Below, piece by piece: positions 8,343-17,515 of a stretch of DNA of 64,000 bases. The DNA comes from Acetobacteraceae bacterium (GTDB lineage: Bacteria > Pseudomonadota > Alphaproteobacteria > Acetobacterales > Acetobacteraceae). The stretch's first letter is position 1. The number at the start of each line of letters is the position of its first letter. The DNA lies in contig CP039460.1 in NCBI GenBank assembly GCA_004843345.1, positions 856,921 through 920,920 on the forward strand, written 5' to 3'. Under the pieces are notes generated by a model. The model was not told where the DNA came from. It searched no databases and saw only the letters and a program-made list of their open reading frames with translations. The translations under genes were made by a program, and so were the position numbers.

Positions 8343-9542
8343 TTAATGATGTAATTCTGGATGGGATTTACGGAGCGTTTCAAGGGCCTTCTCCGCAACG
8401 GCCAGATTTTGGCTGGCAGCCTTTTTATAATAAAGCAAAGCCTTATCATAATTTTGCGTGACTCCCTCGCCACGCTCATAGGCTGTGCCGAGGCAATATT
8501 GGGCGCTCGCATTACCTTGTTTGGCTGCCTTTTGGAAAAGCTCGACTGCTTTGACTTTATCCTGTGGCACGCCTTTGCCTGTTGCGAAAAGAACACCAAG
8601 ATTGGACTGGGCAGGCGCATAATTTTTCTCTGCGGCCTTGGCGTAATAATCTGCTGCCTTGCTGTAACTCTGGGAAACCCCGTCTCCATTTTGATATAAA
8701 AGTGCTAAATTAAACTGCGTTTCTACGTCTTCTTTTTTGGCTTCTTTGGAAGACATTTTCTCTGGATTTGTAGATTTTTGTGAGGGTTCTTTTCCCTCCT
8801 GCGCTAACAGGCCGAGAAGCTCTTGCGCCTGCAAATTTCCTTGCGCCTTGGCTTTTTCCAAAAGCGCTTTGGCCTTTAGCGCATCCTTATTCACCCCATC
8901 ACCATGCGCATACAGTACCGCCAAATTATATTGCGCCTCGGCGTTTCCCTGTTCTGCCGCTTTTTCTAAAAGCGTTGCGGCTTTACCGTAATCCTGCGGC
9001 ACGCCTTTGCCGTCCACGCAAAGCACCGCAAGGCTCGATTGCGCCATACTGTAATTCTTATCCGCTGCCTTTTGATACCATTCTGCGGCTTTAGGATAGC
9101 TTTGGGGGACACCCTGCCCCTGTTCATATAAAAGGCCGAGATTATATTGCGCCTCTGCATTTCCCTGATCGGCGGCTTTTTGAAAAAATTCCGCTGCTTT
9201 ACGGTAATTTTGTTCAACGCCTTTGCCTGAGACATAGACAAAACCTAAGCTTGATTGGGCTTTGACATCACCTTGGTCTGCTGCTTTCTGATAAAATTCT
9301 ACGGCCTTTGCTGAATCTTGAATCACGCCATCGCCATTTGCATAAGCCACTGCCAAACGGTATTGCGCCTCTGCTTTGCCAGCCTCCGCCTGATGCTCCA
9401 GCGTGGGGATATCGGCGCTTCCTGCCGTGAGAAGCTTAGAAGATGGCGGAAAAGCCTCTTTGGCCGATCCAGCAAAACAGCTCGTGCCCGTTAAAAACAC
9501 AGCCCCCGCCAGCAAAGCCGTTCCTGCAAAAAATTTACGCAT
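8343..9542 (-). CDS. Secreted Sel1-repeat protein, 8-9 repeats
   Basis: 399 aa from ATG 9542, chosen because it opens the signal peptide (M-R-K-F-F, then a leader ending near C-F-A) and AAAGGT precedes it. About eight or nine Sel1 repeats fall in two blocks separated by a Lys/Ser/Glu linker (about 245-275), which suggests internal duplication. The C-terminus is L-R-K-S-H-P-E-L-H-H. Function beyond protein binding cannot be assigned. Confidence 0.85.
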   Translation of the reverse strand: MRKFFAGTALLAGAVFLTGTSCFAGSAKEAFPPSSKLLTAGSADIPTLEHQAEAGKAEAQYRLAVAYANGDGVIQDSAKAVEFYQKAADQGDVKAQSSLGFVYVSGKGVEQNYRKAAEFFQKAADQGNAEAQYNLGLLYEQGQGVPQSYPKAAEWYQKAADKNYSMAQSSLAVLCVDGKGVPQDYGKAATLLEKAAEQGNAEAQYNLAVLYAHGDGVNKDALKAKALLEKAKAQGNLQAQELLGLLAQEGKEPSQKSTNPEKMSSKEAKKEDVETQFNLALLYQNGDGVSQSYSKAADYYAKAAEKNYAPAQSNLGVLFATGKGVPQDKVKAVELFQKAAKQGNASAQYCLGTAYERGEGVTQNYDKALLYYKKAASQNLAVAEKALETLRKSHPELHH

Positions 9543-9593
9543 ACCTTTCTCTTTTCTTCCTCTTCTGACTTTCATAAAGTTGCCATTTTCACT

Positions 9594-10574
9594 TTAAGGA
9601 CGCAAATCAGGCTGGGCTTGGTACAAAGACTCTAAAGCCTTCTGCGCTGACGAACTGCCTTGGCTGGCCGCTTTCTGATACAGCTCTGCCGCTTTACGGT
9701 AATCCTGAGGCACGCCTGATCCGTTGACATATAAACCGCCTAAGCACATTTGCGCCTGCGAATTGCCTTGATTCGCTGCCTGTTCCCAAAGTTCTGCGGC
9801 TTTCGCCGAATTTTGCGAAACGCCTTGGCCATTATGATAAATCACCCCAAGCGTATATTGCGCAGGACTATATCCCTGTTCCGCCGCTTTTTGATACAGT
9901 TCTGTGGCCTTGGCCTGATCCATCGCAACCCCATTACCGCTGCCGTACAAGCCAGCCAGCCCGAATTGCGCCCCGGCATTGCCTTGTCTGGCCGATTGTT
10001 CCCAAAGCTCGGCTGTGCGGAAATAATTTAAAGGCACGCCTTGCCCTTTCTGATAAAGCAGACCGAGATTATATTGTGCATCTGCATTCCCCTGCAAGGC
10101 GGATTTCTGCCAAAATTCCGCTACTTTGGCATAATTCTGGGACACCCCCCGACCCGCCCGATACAATTCTCCAAGAGCATATTGCGCCTTGTCATCGCCA
10201 TGCGCTGCGCCTCTTTGGTACAGATCAACGGCTTTCGCCAAATTTTGAGAAACGGTTCTGCCAACCTCATAAAGACTGCCAAGGCTATATTCGGCTGGCG
10301 CATAATCCTGCGCAGCGGCGGCTTGATACAACGCTAAGCCTCTGGCCTGATTTTGAGGGACACCTTGCCCCTCCTCATACAAAGCGCCAAGATGATACTG
10401 CGCCTCTGCCACGCCTTCGGCCGCTTTTGCCTTTAAGGAAGGCAGATCAAGCGGTATTGTGGCAGGAGAATCTGTTGGCGCTGAAGGATATTTTTTAACA
10501 TTGGACAAACAGCCCGTGCCTGTCAGGGCGATAAATCCCAGCGCCAAAGCCGTTTTTGAAAGATTCTTACGCAT
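9594..10574 (-). CDS. Secreted Sel1-repeat protein, possible lipoprotein
   Basis: 326 aa. The leader ends in L-T-G-T-G-C-L, which could be a weak lipobox or a signal peptidase I site. Seven Sel1 repeats extend from about residue 57 to 310, and the protein ends in L-Y-Q-A-Q-P-D-L-R-P, a variant of the array's C-terminal motif with Q in place of H. The start ATG has GAAAGGTGAGC upstream. It is head-to-head with the plus-strand immunity-like gene at 10695 across 120 bp, which must hold both promoters. Confidence 0.85.
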   Translation of the reverse strand: MRKNLSKTALALGFIALTGTGCLSNVKKYPSAPTDSPATIPLDLPSLKAKAAEGVAEAQYHLGALYEEGQGVPQNQARGLALYQAAAAQDYAPAEYSLGSLYEVGRTVSQNLAKAVDLYQRGAAHGDDKAQYALGELYRAGRGVSQNYAKVAEFWQKSALQGNADAQYNLGLLYQKGQGVPLNYFRTAELWEQSARQGNAGAQFGLAGLYGSGNGVAMDQAKATELYQKAAEQGYSPAQYTLGVIYHNGQGVSQNSAKAAELWEQAANQGNSQAQMCLGGLYVNGSGVPQDYRKAAELYQKAASQGSSSAQKALESLYQAQPDLRP

Positions 10575-10694
10575 TTCCGCTCACCTTTCTTGCCTCCCCA
10601 TTAGGGGGCTTTTTCATCATTTTCATAGACTAAAGCTTGTTTTTAAATAAAGATAGATTCCAAGGTTAAAGAATGAAAAGCTGAAAGGGTAATT

Positions 10695-11135
10695 ATGACT
10701 GACCTCGATTTTGCTGCCTATTATGTCGAACCGCTGAGATTATTACGGTGCGATGAATATTGGGATCTGTACTCCTTCTTTCCCCACGAAGCGTCTTTGG
10801 AAGATCGACAGAAATCTCTTAATGCGCTTTATCGCTTTTACGTCTCTGGCATTATGCATTTCAAAGAATTGGCGAAGGAAGACCCGATGGGCGCTTTTGA
10901 ACTTTTGGAAAAAGCCCCTCTTGCTAAAATTGATGAGGGAAAATATTTCGATGCTTGGCTCGCTATTCTCGTGAAAGGCTCGAAAGAATTTATTAACAGT
11001 GAGGCCAGCGCACTCGGCCTGCCCCTCGAGAAAGAAGCGCCTCATGCGCCAAATTTCCGAGAAAATCTTGAGGCGCTATTTCAAAAACACGGCGTTGGGT
11101 TTGAAAAAGGCAGTGTCTATCCGCCTCAAAACTAA
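10695..11135 (+). CDS. Putative immunity protein (copy B3), inside the Sel1 array
   Basis: 146 aa, full-length paralogue of the 5684-6121 product with the same R-Q-K-S-L-N-A-L-Y-R-F-Y core and the same K-H-G-V-G-F-E-K-G-S-V-Y-P-P end. It is the only plus-strand gene inside the Sel1 array. The start ATG has AAAGGG 6 bases upstream. Since a truncated B copy lies at 6497, this gene may be the displaced partner of A2, carried off by insertion or inversion of Sel1 genes. A strong terminator follows at 11161. Confidence 0.65.
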   Translation: MTDLDFAAYYVEPLRLLRCDEYWDLYSFFPHEASLEDRQKSLNALYRFYVSGIMHFKELAKEDPMGAFELLEKAPLAKIDEGKYFDAWLAILVKGSKEFINSEASALGLPLEKEAPHAPNFRENLEALFQKHGVGFEKGSVYPPQN

Positions 11136-11160
11136 TCTCTAAATAAGCTTTTAAAACAAG

Positions 11161-11190
11161 AACGGCCTCCCAAAACAGGAGGCCGTTTTT
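11161..11190 (+). terminator. Strong bidirectional rho-independent terminator
   Basis: AACGGCCTCC pairs with GGAGGCCGTT around the loop CAAAACA, followed by TTTTT. An A-rich flank on the left lets it serve the minus strand as well. It separates the plus-strand immunity gene (ends 11135) from the convergent Sel1 gene ending at 11234. Confidence 0.85.
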
Positions 11191-11233
11191 AAATCCACGC
11201 TTAATATTTTTTACTTAATCTCTTTTAAAAAGA

Positions 11234-11884
11234 CTAAGTTTGAGGGCGTAAATTCGGGTGTAATTTATAGAGTTTTACCAAGGCCTGTTTAGATTCTAAA
11301 TCCCCCTGATTAGCCGCTTTTTGCCACCATTCCGCCGCTTTGGCAGAATCTTGAGGCACGCCTCTGCCCTCTTCATAAAGAATGCCAAGATTATACTGCG
11401 CCTCTTTGTCGCCTTGATCGGCAGCTTTGCCATAAAACTCGGCGGCTTTAGTGAAATCCTGCTTCACCCCGATCCCTTCCTCATAAGCAAGGCCGAGATT
11501 ATATTGCGCCTGCATTTGGTCTTGATCTGACGCTTTCTGCCACCATTCGACCGCTTTTTCAGGGTCTTGCTTGAGGCCTTTTCCGCCCTCAGCATAGAGA
11601 ACACCTAAATTATACTGGGCGTCAAAATTACCTTTTTCCGCTTTTTCCTGAATAGCGGAAAGGCTCGAAATATCCTCTGCCGGTGGCGGTGGCTCGGCTT
11701 CCGAAGACGCATCAGGCGTAGATTCTGCCGAAGACTCTGACGGGTCTGGCAAGGCATTTGAAGCATCTGTTGGCTGGGTAAGGCCAGATGTATAATCGTC
11801 CTCTTCCTGTGCAAAGCTGTTTGAGCTGGTAAACAGTAAGGCACTTGCCACCAAGGCTATCCCAACAATTTTCTGACGCATCAT
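11234..11884 (-). CDS. Secreted Sel1-repeat protein
   Basis: 216 aa. The Sec leader (about 1-26) ends near N-S-F-A-Q, followed by a Ser/Pro/Glu-rich linker to about residue 75, then three Sel1 repeats and the C-terminal L-Y-K-L-H-P-N-L-R-P motif. The acidic linker would separate the solenoid from the membrane or cell surface. Start at 11884 (adjacent ATGATG). GGGAAAGAGC serves as ribosome binding site. Confidence 0.85.
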   Translation of the reverse strand: MMRQKIVGIALVASALLFTSSNSFAQEEDDYTSGLTQPTDASNALPDPSESSAESTPDASSEAEPPPPAEDISSLSAIQEKAEKGNFDAQYNLGVLYAEGGKGLKQDPEKAVEWWQKASDQDQMQAQYNLGLAYEEGIGVKQDFTKAAEFYGKAADQGDKEAQYNLGILYEEGRGVPQDSAKAAEWWQKAANQGDLESKQALVKLYKLHPNLRPQT

Positions 11885-11979
11885 GCTCTTTCCCTTTTTC
11901 TCTCGGCCTGCGGTGAGACCTGAATATACCGATTTTCCACTTTAAGGCACAAGGTGAAATCCCAACAAGGCCTGTTCCC

Positions 11980-12900
11980 CTAAGCGGCTTTTTGCGCTTT
12001 CATTTTTTTAAGTTCCGCCTTGGCCTCTTCATCACCCTGATCCGCTGCTTTTTGATACCATTCGACAGCCTTTGCATGATTGCGGGTAACGCCTTTTCCC
12101 ATCTCGTAAGAAAACCCTACCAAACTCTGAGAGAGAGGATCTCCCATCTCTGCGCGGTGTATCATTGCCCGCATTTCCTTAGAAGGAAGATACGCCTCAT
12201 TCTCTCCAGAAGCGTCTGAATGTGCAGCAACGGCTTCCAAGGCCTCTTTAGCCTTCTCATTCCCCTGTGCGGCGGATTTTTTCAGCAGCTCCAAAGCCTT
12301 TTGGTGATTTTGAGGAACCCCTTTCCCCTTCTCATAGCTGACACCTAAATCATATTGGGCCTCTGCATCCCCTGCTTCTGCCTTTTCTTCTAAAGAAGCC
12401 TCTGCCACTTCTGTTGTTTCGCTTGAGGCGGAGGCGCTCTCGGGCGGGGCTGTTTCTTCACTTTCCGTTTCGGCTTCAGAAGTTGTTTCAGCCGAGGAAT
12501 CCCCTGTATCTGAAGTCTCGTCTGTTTTTTCCGTCTCTGGCTTTGCCGTTTCCTCTGAAGGCGTTTCACTTTCAGACGCTGCTAACTCAGAAGCCTCTTC
12601 TTGGAAAATTGTTGTTTGAGCTGCCCCCTCTTTCTGCGCCACTTTGGCCTCTTCATCGTCCGCAGGCTTTGAAAACTTACCTTGAACAACGGAAACCAAC
12701 GATGAGGGAACAATCGAAACAATAAGTGGCGGAAGAACAAAAGTTGGAAAAAAGGCAAAGAAACTCAAAGAAGGGCGGGCGGACTTTTCCAGCGTTTCCG
12801 CTGAGACATTTGTCCCTGCCATCAAGAGCATGCTGGCAAGAAAAAACGTCCCAATATAGGTTTGGGGGCTTCTTCTCCCCTTCTGAACTTTACGCATCAT
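11980..12900 (-). CDS. Sel1-repeat protein with long acidic linker
   Basis: 306 aa. A Sec leader or membrane anchor (residues about 14-34) is followed by a second hydrophobic stretch (about 45-68) and a Glu/Ser/Thr-rich region to about 170. Two Sel1 repeats then frame a short spacer. It ends in K-M-K-A-Q-K and lacks the HPEL motif of its neighbours. The start overlaps the stop of the 12897-13937 gene by 4 bp (ATGA), so the two are translationally coupled. Confidence 0.8.
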   Translation of the reverse strand: MMRKVQKGRRSPQTYIGTFFLASMLLMAGTNVSAETLEKSARPSLSFFAFFPTFVLPPLIVSIVPSSLVSVVQGKFSKPADDEEAKVAQKEGAAQTTIFQEEASELAASESETPSEETAKPETEKTDETSDTGDSSAETTSEAETESEETAPPESASASSETTEVAEASLEEKAEAGDAEAQYDLGVSYEKGKGVPQNHQKALELLKKSAAQGNEKAKEALEAVAAHSDASGENEAYLPSKEMRAMIHRAEMGDPLSQSLVGFSYEMGKGVTRNHAKAVEWYQKAADQGDEEAKAELKKMKAQKAA

Positions 12901-13937
12901 TCCTCCTCTTGCCCTCCAGCCTGTTTCAAGGCTTGGAGAAAAATATCCAGAGCTTTTATCTCATTTTTTGGCACACCTGGGGCGCCCACTTGATAAACCA
13001 ATCCCAAACAGACTTGCGCAATTGAATCTCCTTGATCGGCAGCTTTCTGCAAATAAGCGATCCCTTTGGGAATATCTTGAGGAACACCGCCTTCTCCAAT
13101 CACATAAAGAAGACCGAGCATGAGTTGCGCATCTCTTTCTCCAGCGTCAGCTTTTTTTGTCAAATCTGGAATCGTATCGTCCCCTAAAGAGTCCGAAACC
13201 TCTTTTTTCGGAGCCGGGGAAACGGTTTGAGCGTCCTGAACACCAGAGGTTAGATTTTCTAACGCTTTTTTAGCCTTTTTTTGCCCTTGATTGGCAGCCT
13301 TGTGCCATAATTCAATCGCTTTTTCATGATTTTTCGACACTCCTTGGCCATTCTCATAAAGAAGACCTAAATGATACTGAGCGTTTGCATTCTTCTGATC
13401 TGCTGCTTTTTGATAATATTCCGCCGCTTTCTCATAATTTTGAGGCACACCTTGGCCATTCTCATAGAGAATACCTAAATTACACTGAGCGGCTGCATCC
13501 CCCTGATTTGCGGCTTTTTGGTAATATTCGGCGGCTTTTTCATAATTTTGGGGTACGCCTCGACCAACATCATACAAAAAGCCTAAATTCATTTGCGCCT
13601 CGGCATTCCCTTCCCCCGCTGCCTTTTGATAATATTCCGCTGCTTTGGCAGAATCTTGGGGAATACCGATGAAACCTTCATTATAAAGTCTTCCCCACAA
13701 AAGATTATCAAACCCCCTATACTCTGGGTTTTCCTTAACGGAAGGAATTATCAAAAACGGAACGGTGACAATGGGGAGAAAAGTCACCACAGGGACAATC
13801 CTGACAATGCCCAAATCCAACGACCAAGCCTTTGTTTTTAGATGCGCTTGATGTGCCTGGCAATTTGTGCCCGTCATCAAAAGCGTGCTGGCAAGCAACA
13901 ATGCCCCAAAGGACTTTTTGAATCTATTTAGAGGCAT
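12897..13937 (-). CDS. Secreted Sel1-repeat protein
   Basis: 346 aa. The leader ends near T-N-C-Q-A. A hydrophobic, Val/Ile/Pro-rich stretch (about 42-67) resembles the one in the downstream gene 11980-12900. Four Sel1 repeats (about 80-215), a linker, then two more (about 262-335) follow. The C-terminus is acidic and lacks HPEL. Shared leader and second hydrophobic region mark this gene and 11980-12900 as a related pair within the array. Confidence 0.85.
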   Translation of the reverse strand: MPLNRFKKSFGALLLASTLLMTGTNCQAHQAHLKTKAWSLDLGIVRIVPVVTFLPIVTVPFLIIPSVKENPEYRGFDNLLWGRLYNEGFIGIPQDSAKAAEYYQKAAGEGNAEAQMNLGFLYDVGRGVPQNYEKAAEYYQKAANQGDAAAQCNLGILYENGQGVPQNYEKAAEYYQKAADQKNANAQYHLGLLYENGQGVSKNHEKAIELWHKAANQGQKKAKKALENLTSGVQDAQTVSPAPKKEVSDSLGDDTIPDLTKKADAGERDAQLMLGLLYVIGEGGVPQDIPKGIAYLQKAADQGDSIAQVCLGLVYQVGAPGVPKNEIKALDIFLQALKQAGGQEEE

Positions 13938-13970
13938 TTTTTAGCGTTCCGTTTCATGTTTTATCTCCTC

Positions 13971-14402
13971 TCAAGAACGTAGTTCTGGATGGACTTTATA
14001 CAATTTTTGCAACGCCTCTTTAGCAGGCGCAAAATGCTGCGTTGCCGCCTTTTTATACAGCTCTGCAGCTTGATGAAAATCCTGTGGCAGCCCCTCAATC
14101 CCTTCTGTATAAAACAGGCCTAAAAGAAACTGCGCCTTGGCATTATCTCCCTTAGCGGCATCCCGAAACAAAGAAACCGCCTTAGCAGAATCCTGCTCTA
14201 CCCCATCGCCATTCTGATAACGTATGCCGAGGGCATATTGCGCTTTGGCATCGCCTGTTTCAGCTAATTCCGTCAATGTGGAAATTTCCGAAAGCTTGCC
14301 TTCTGTTTCCGCAATAACAGCCCTTTCTCCTGCAAAACAAACCGTGCCAGTCAAAAAGAAAACTCCCGCCAGGCAGACAGAAAGTGTGATTTTCTTCCCC
14401 AT
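13971..14402 (-). CDS. Small secreted Sel1-repeat protein
   Basis: 143 aa from ATG 14402, chosen because the signal peptide (M-G-K-K-I-T, hydrophobic, cleavage after C-F-A) starts there; an upstream ATG at 14429 would add a short polar extension. Two Sel1 repeats, then L-Y-K-V-H-P-E-L-R-S at the end. It lies just downstream of the 478-residue-frame Sel1 gene at 14433 and is probably co-transcribed with it. Confidence 0.8.
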   Translation of the reverse strand: MGKKITLSVCLAGVFFLTGTVCFAGERAVIAETEGKLSEISTLTELAETGDAKAQYALGIRYQNGDGVEQDSAKAVSLFRDAAKGDNAKAQFLLGLFYTEGIEGLPQDFHQAAELYKKAATQHFAPAKEALQKLYKVHPELRS

Positions 14403-14432
14403 AAGCCTCTGCCTCCCTGCCTTTTCCACCGC

Positions 14433-15845
14433 TTAATCCCGTAATTCTGGATGGGCCATATAAAGTTCTGACAGAGCCGCCTGCGCATCCTCATCGCCTT
14501 GGTCGGCCGCTTCTTTCCAAAGTTCAGCCGCTTTTTCAGAATCTTGTGGCACGCCATCTCCATTTTGATAGGCAAAACCAAGATTATATTGCGCAGGCGC
14601 ATAGCCTTGATCAGCTGCGAGCTGGTAAAATTCCGCTGCTTTTTCGTGACTCTGGGGCACGCCTTCGCCATTCTCATAGGACAAAGCAAGATTATATTGT
14701 GCCTCAACATCGCCTTGTTCTGCCGCTTTTTGATACCATTCGACCGCTTTTTCATGGCTTTGAGGCACGCCTCTGCCATTCTCATATAAAAGCCCGAGAT
14801 TAGACTGCGCTTCAGCATCGCCCTGACGAGCGGCAAGCAGGTAAAATTCCGCTGCTTTCACCTCATTTTGAGGCACGCCTTCCCCTTTGGCATAAAGGAG
14901 GCCAAGATTATATTGCGCAGGCGCATAGCCTTGATTGGCCGCCTTTTGATAGAGTTCGGCCGCTTTCTCAGAATTTTGAAGAACCCCTTCGCCATTTTCA
15001 TAGGAAAGCGCTAAATTATGCTGTGCGAGCGCATGTCCCTGCTGGGCTGCTTTCTCAAGCCATTCAACCGCTATTGCATGGCTTTGGGGCACGCCATCCC
15101 CATTATCATAGGCAATCGCCAAATTATATTGCGCCTTGGCATAGCCCTGCTCTGCGGCTTTTTGATAATATTCCGCCGCTTGAGAGGCGCTTTGGGGCAC
15201 ACCCTCTCCGTTATCGTATAAAAGCCCGAGATGATATTGCGCCTGCGGATAATTCTGACGGGCTGCCCGTTCATAAAAGGCCACAGCATCCGTCTCATTT
15301 TGAGGGACACCTTTTCCCTCGTGATAAAGCCTGCCGAGATTGAATTGGGCAGGCGCATAGGCTTGGTCCGAGGCTTTTTGATAAAAATCGGCGGCTTTCG
15401 AATAGCTCTGAGGCACGCCGTCCCCATTTTCGTATAAAAGCCCGAGATTAAGCTGCGCCTGCACATCGCCTTTTTCAGCGACTTTTTCCCAAAATTCAGC
15501 AGCTTTGCCATAATTTTGAGACACACCCTGTCCATTTGCATAGAGAAAACCAAGGCTCGAAAATGCCTTAAGATCGCCTTGGGCTGCCGCCTTTTCCCAA
15601 AGGGCGAGGGCTTTGACATAATTACCCATGCCATGCGCATATAAAACGCCCAAATTATACTGGGCGTTTACATGGCCTTGATCGACCGCTTTTTGGTAAA
15701 AAGCTTCTGCCTTTGCATAATCTTGAGGCAAAACATGCCCTTTTTCATACAAAAAACCTAAATGGAATTGCGCTTCGGCATTTCCTGATTCTGCTTCCTG
15801 CTCCAAAAAAGAGATTTCCGATGCACTCAGACTTTTTCTCAGCAT
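14433..15845 (-). CDS. Sel1-repeat protein without signal peptide, 12 repeats
   Basis: 470 aa from ATG 15845 (preceded by GGAAGCAGGA); an ATG at 15869 is possible. It is the longest uninterrupted solenoid of the array, with twelve Sel1 repeats from about residue 15 to 455 and the end motif L-Y-M-A-H-P-E-L-R-D. It has no Sec leader, unlike nearly every neighbour, so either it acts in the cytoplasm or its leader was lost by recombination at the 5' end. Confidence 0.85.
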   Translation of the reverse strand: MLRKSLSASEISFLEQEAESGNAEAQFHLGFLYEKGHVLPQDYAKAEAFYQKAVDQGHVNAQYNLGVLYAHGMGNYVKALALWEKAAAQGDLKAFSSLGFLYANGQGVSQNYGKAAEFWEKVAEKGDVQAQLNLGLLYENGDGVPQSYSKAADFYQKASDQAYAPAQFNLGRLYHEGKGVPQNETDAVAFYERAARQNYPQAQYHLGLLYDNGEGVPQSASQAAEYYQKAAEQGYAKAQYNLAIAYDNGDGVPQSHAIAVEWLEKAAQQGHALAQHNLALSYENGEGVLQNSEKAAELYQKAANQGYAPAQYNLGLLYAKGEGVPQNEVKAAEFYLLAARQGDAEAQSNLGLLYENGRGVPQSHEKAVEWYQKAAEQGDVEAQYNLALSYENGEGVPQSHEKAAEFYQLAADQGYAPAQYNLGFAYQNGDGVPQDSEKAAELWKEAADQGDEDAQAALSELYMAHPELRD

Positions 15846-15912
15846 TCCTGCTTCCCTTTCAATGCCCATCAGGCTTTTATTTAATTTTCATTTAAGTTCG
15901 TTTTATGGATAA

Positions 15913-16470
15913 TTACGGGCTTTTTGGGCGCAAGTCTGGATGCTGTTGATAAAGCCCTTCCAATCCCTTTTTTGCCTTTTCATGCCCTTGATCGGCCGCC
16001 TTTTGATATAGTCTTGCTGCTTCTGGCGGACTCTTTTTAACACCTTGCCCTTGAACGTAAAGGAGGGCGAGGGAAAATTGCGCCTCGGCATCGCCTTGAT
16101 CGGCTGCTTTTTGGTACCATTCCGCCGCTTTTGCCGTATCCTTGGGCACACCATCCCCATTTTGATATAAAAGCCCGAGATTGAACTGTGCAGCTGCAAG
16201 TCCCTGATTGGCCGCTTTTGTCCATAATTCTGCGGCCTTGGCGTTATCTTGAGGCACGCCTTGGCCATTTTGATAAAGCGTTCCAAGCTCTAGCTGAGCA
16301 GAGGCATCTCCGCCATTTGCTTCTTCTTGCAAAGCCTTGATTTCAGCACTTTCCGCTTTATCCATGGCTTGATCGACACGCTGATCTACGAAATCTTCGG
16401 CCAAAGCGCTTGTCCCTGTCAAAAAAACGGCACTCAATGCCAAAACAGCATAAATTTGTTTTCCAAACAT
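15913..16470 (-). CDS. Secreted Sel1-repeat protein
   Basis: 185 aa from ATG 16470. This start opens a clear signal peptide (M-F-G-K-Q, hydrophobic, cleavage after S-A-L-A), whereas the longer reading frame adds 44 residues without leader character. A short helix, three Sel1 repeats and the end motif L-Y-Q-Q-H-P-D-L-R-P follow. The ~200 bp upstream (16471-16677) hold no gene I can support. Confidence 0.8.
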   Translation of the reverse strand: MFGKQIYAVLALSAVFLTGTSALAEDFVDQRVDQAMDKAESAEIKALQEEANGGDASAQLELGTLYQNGQGVPQDNAKAAELWTKAANQGLAAAQFNLGLLYQNGDGVPKDTAKAAEWYQKAADQGDAEAQFSLALLYVQGQGVKKSPPEAARLYQKAADQGHEKAKKGLEGLYQQHPDLRPKSP

Positions 16471-16677
16471 ATTTTCCGGCCTTTCCTCACAATCCGCTTT
16501 CAAACGCAATTTGCGTATTCCATGGCGTCTACCCGTCATTAAGGTAAAAAAAGTTTTGAAAGAAGGATAGATCGTTGCAAAAACATAAAAATGGCGTGGC
16601 AAAAATCCCCGAAAAAAGTTTCTGTTTTAGAGGAGGCAATGCTCCCTTCTGGCAATAAAGATTACCTTAGGAAACCC

Positions 16678-17352
16678 TTAATTCTCAGAGTGCAATTTTG
16701 GATGCGCCCTGTAAAATTCCTTCGTTGCCTCTTGCACATTCGTATATTCCTGATTGATCGCCTGTTTATAATAGGTGTGGCTTTCCGCTTTTTTTTCTTC
16801 AAGCGCTTCTGCTTTTTCATTCGCCTCTTCAGACAAACGGGCGTCTGACTGAATTTTGGCCAAATCTGAAGCTTCACGGAACAATAAAGCCGCTTTATTG
16901 GAATCTTGGGGCACGCCACGCCCATTTGCATACGCATAGGCTAAAGAAGAAATGGCATAAGGATCATTTCTATCTGCCGCTTTTTGAAAATACTCAATGG
17001 CTTTCGCATCATTTTGGCGAACGCCTCTGCCGTCAAAATATAATGTGCCTAAACGAACCTCGGCCTGAATATTGCCTCTGCGGACAGCTTTATAATAAAG
17101 TTTTACCGCTTTGGCAGGGGATTTTAGAACGCCATTGCCCCTTTCATAAAAGCCCCCTAAATCGAGCATCGCCTGTTGATCGCCAGCCTTTACCCGATCC
17201 TGCAACATCCGAATTTTTTCCCGAAGCGACTTGGCATTCTCAGCAGCGGTTTGTTTTGAAGGTATTTCCCCTTGCTTAGCAGAGGCTGCAAAACAAGATG
17301 TATTTGTCAAAAAAATGGCACTTAAAGCAATGACAGCAAAATTCTTCTGCAT
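16678..17352 (-). CDS. Secreted Sel1-repeat protein (tandem pair member 1)
   Basis: 224 aa, leader ending near C-F-A-A-S-A, three Sel1 repeats with the rarer A-M-L-D-L-G-G-F-Y-E-R-G start, then a Lys/Glu-rich helix and F-Y-R-A-H-P-K-L-H-S at the end. The next gene (17516-18172) is a close copy over its whole length, and their 5' flanks are also related, so a gene plus its promoter was duplicated in tandem. Confidence 0.85.
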   Translation of the reverse strand: MQKNFAVIALSAIFLTNTSCFAASAKQGEIPSKQTAAENAKSLREKIRMLQDRVKAGDQQAMLDLGGFYERGNGVLKSPAKAVKLYYKAVRRGNIQAEVRLGTLYFDGRGVRQNDAKAIEYFQKAADRNDPYAISSLAYAYANGRGVPQDSNKAALLFREASDLAKIQSDARLSEEANEKAEALEEKKAESHTYYKQAINQEYTNVQEATKEFYRAHPKLHSEN

Positions 17353-17515
17353 TCCTCTTTACCTTTCATCTTTAGAAAGCCCGTCTAAGGGCTGCCATAG
17401 CCTACGCATTCTTAGTTTATGCGTACACTTTTTCTGACTAAAGCACAGATTTCCAGCTTTGCCTAATATTGATTTAAGACAAACTTTCCCTCTTTCAAAG
17501 ACCAGAATGCAAAGC

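Noticed and set aside
15018-15343. Plus-strand open frames inside the Sel1 genes
   Set aside because: They are antisense shadows of a repetitive coding sequence, with odd composition (many Arg, His, Leu) and no ribosome sites.
16471-16602. Longer N-terminus for the 15913-16470 Sel1 gene
   Set aside because: The added 44 residues are not leader-like; the internal ATG opens a standard signal peptide.
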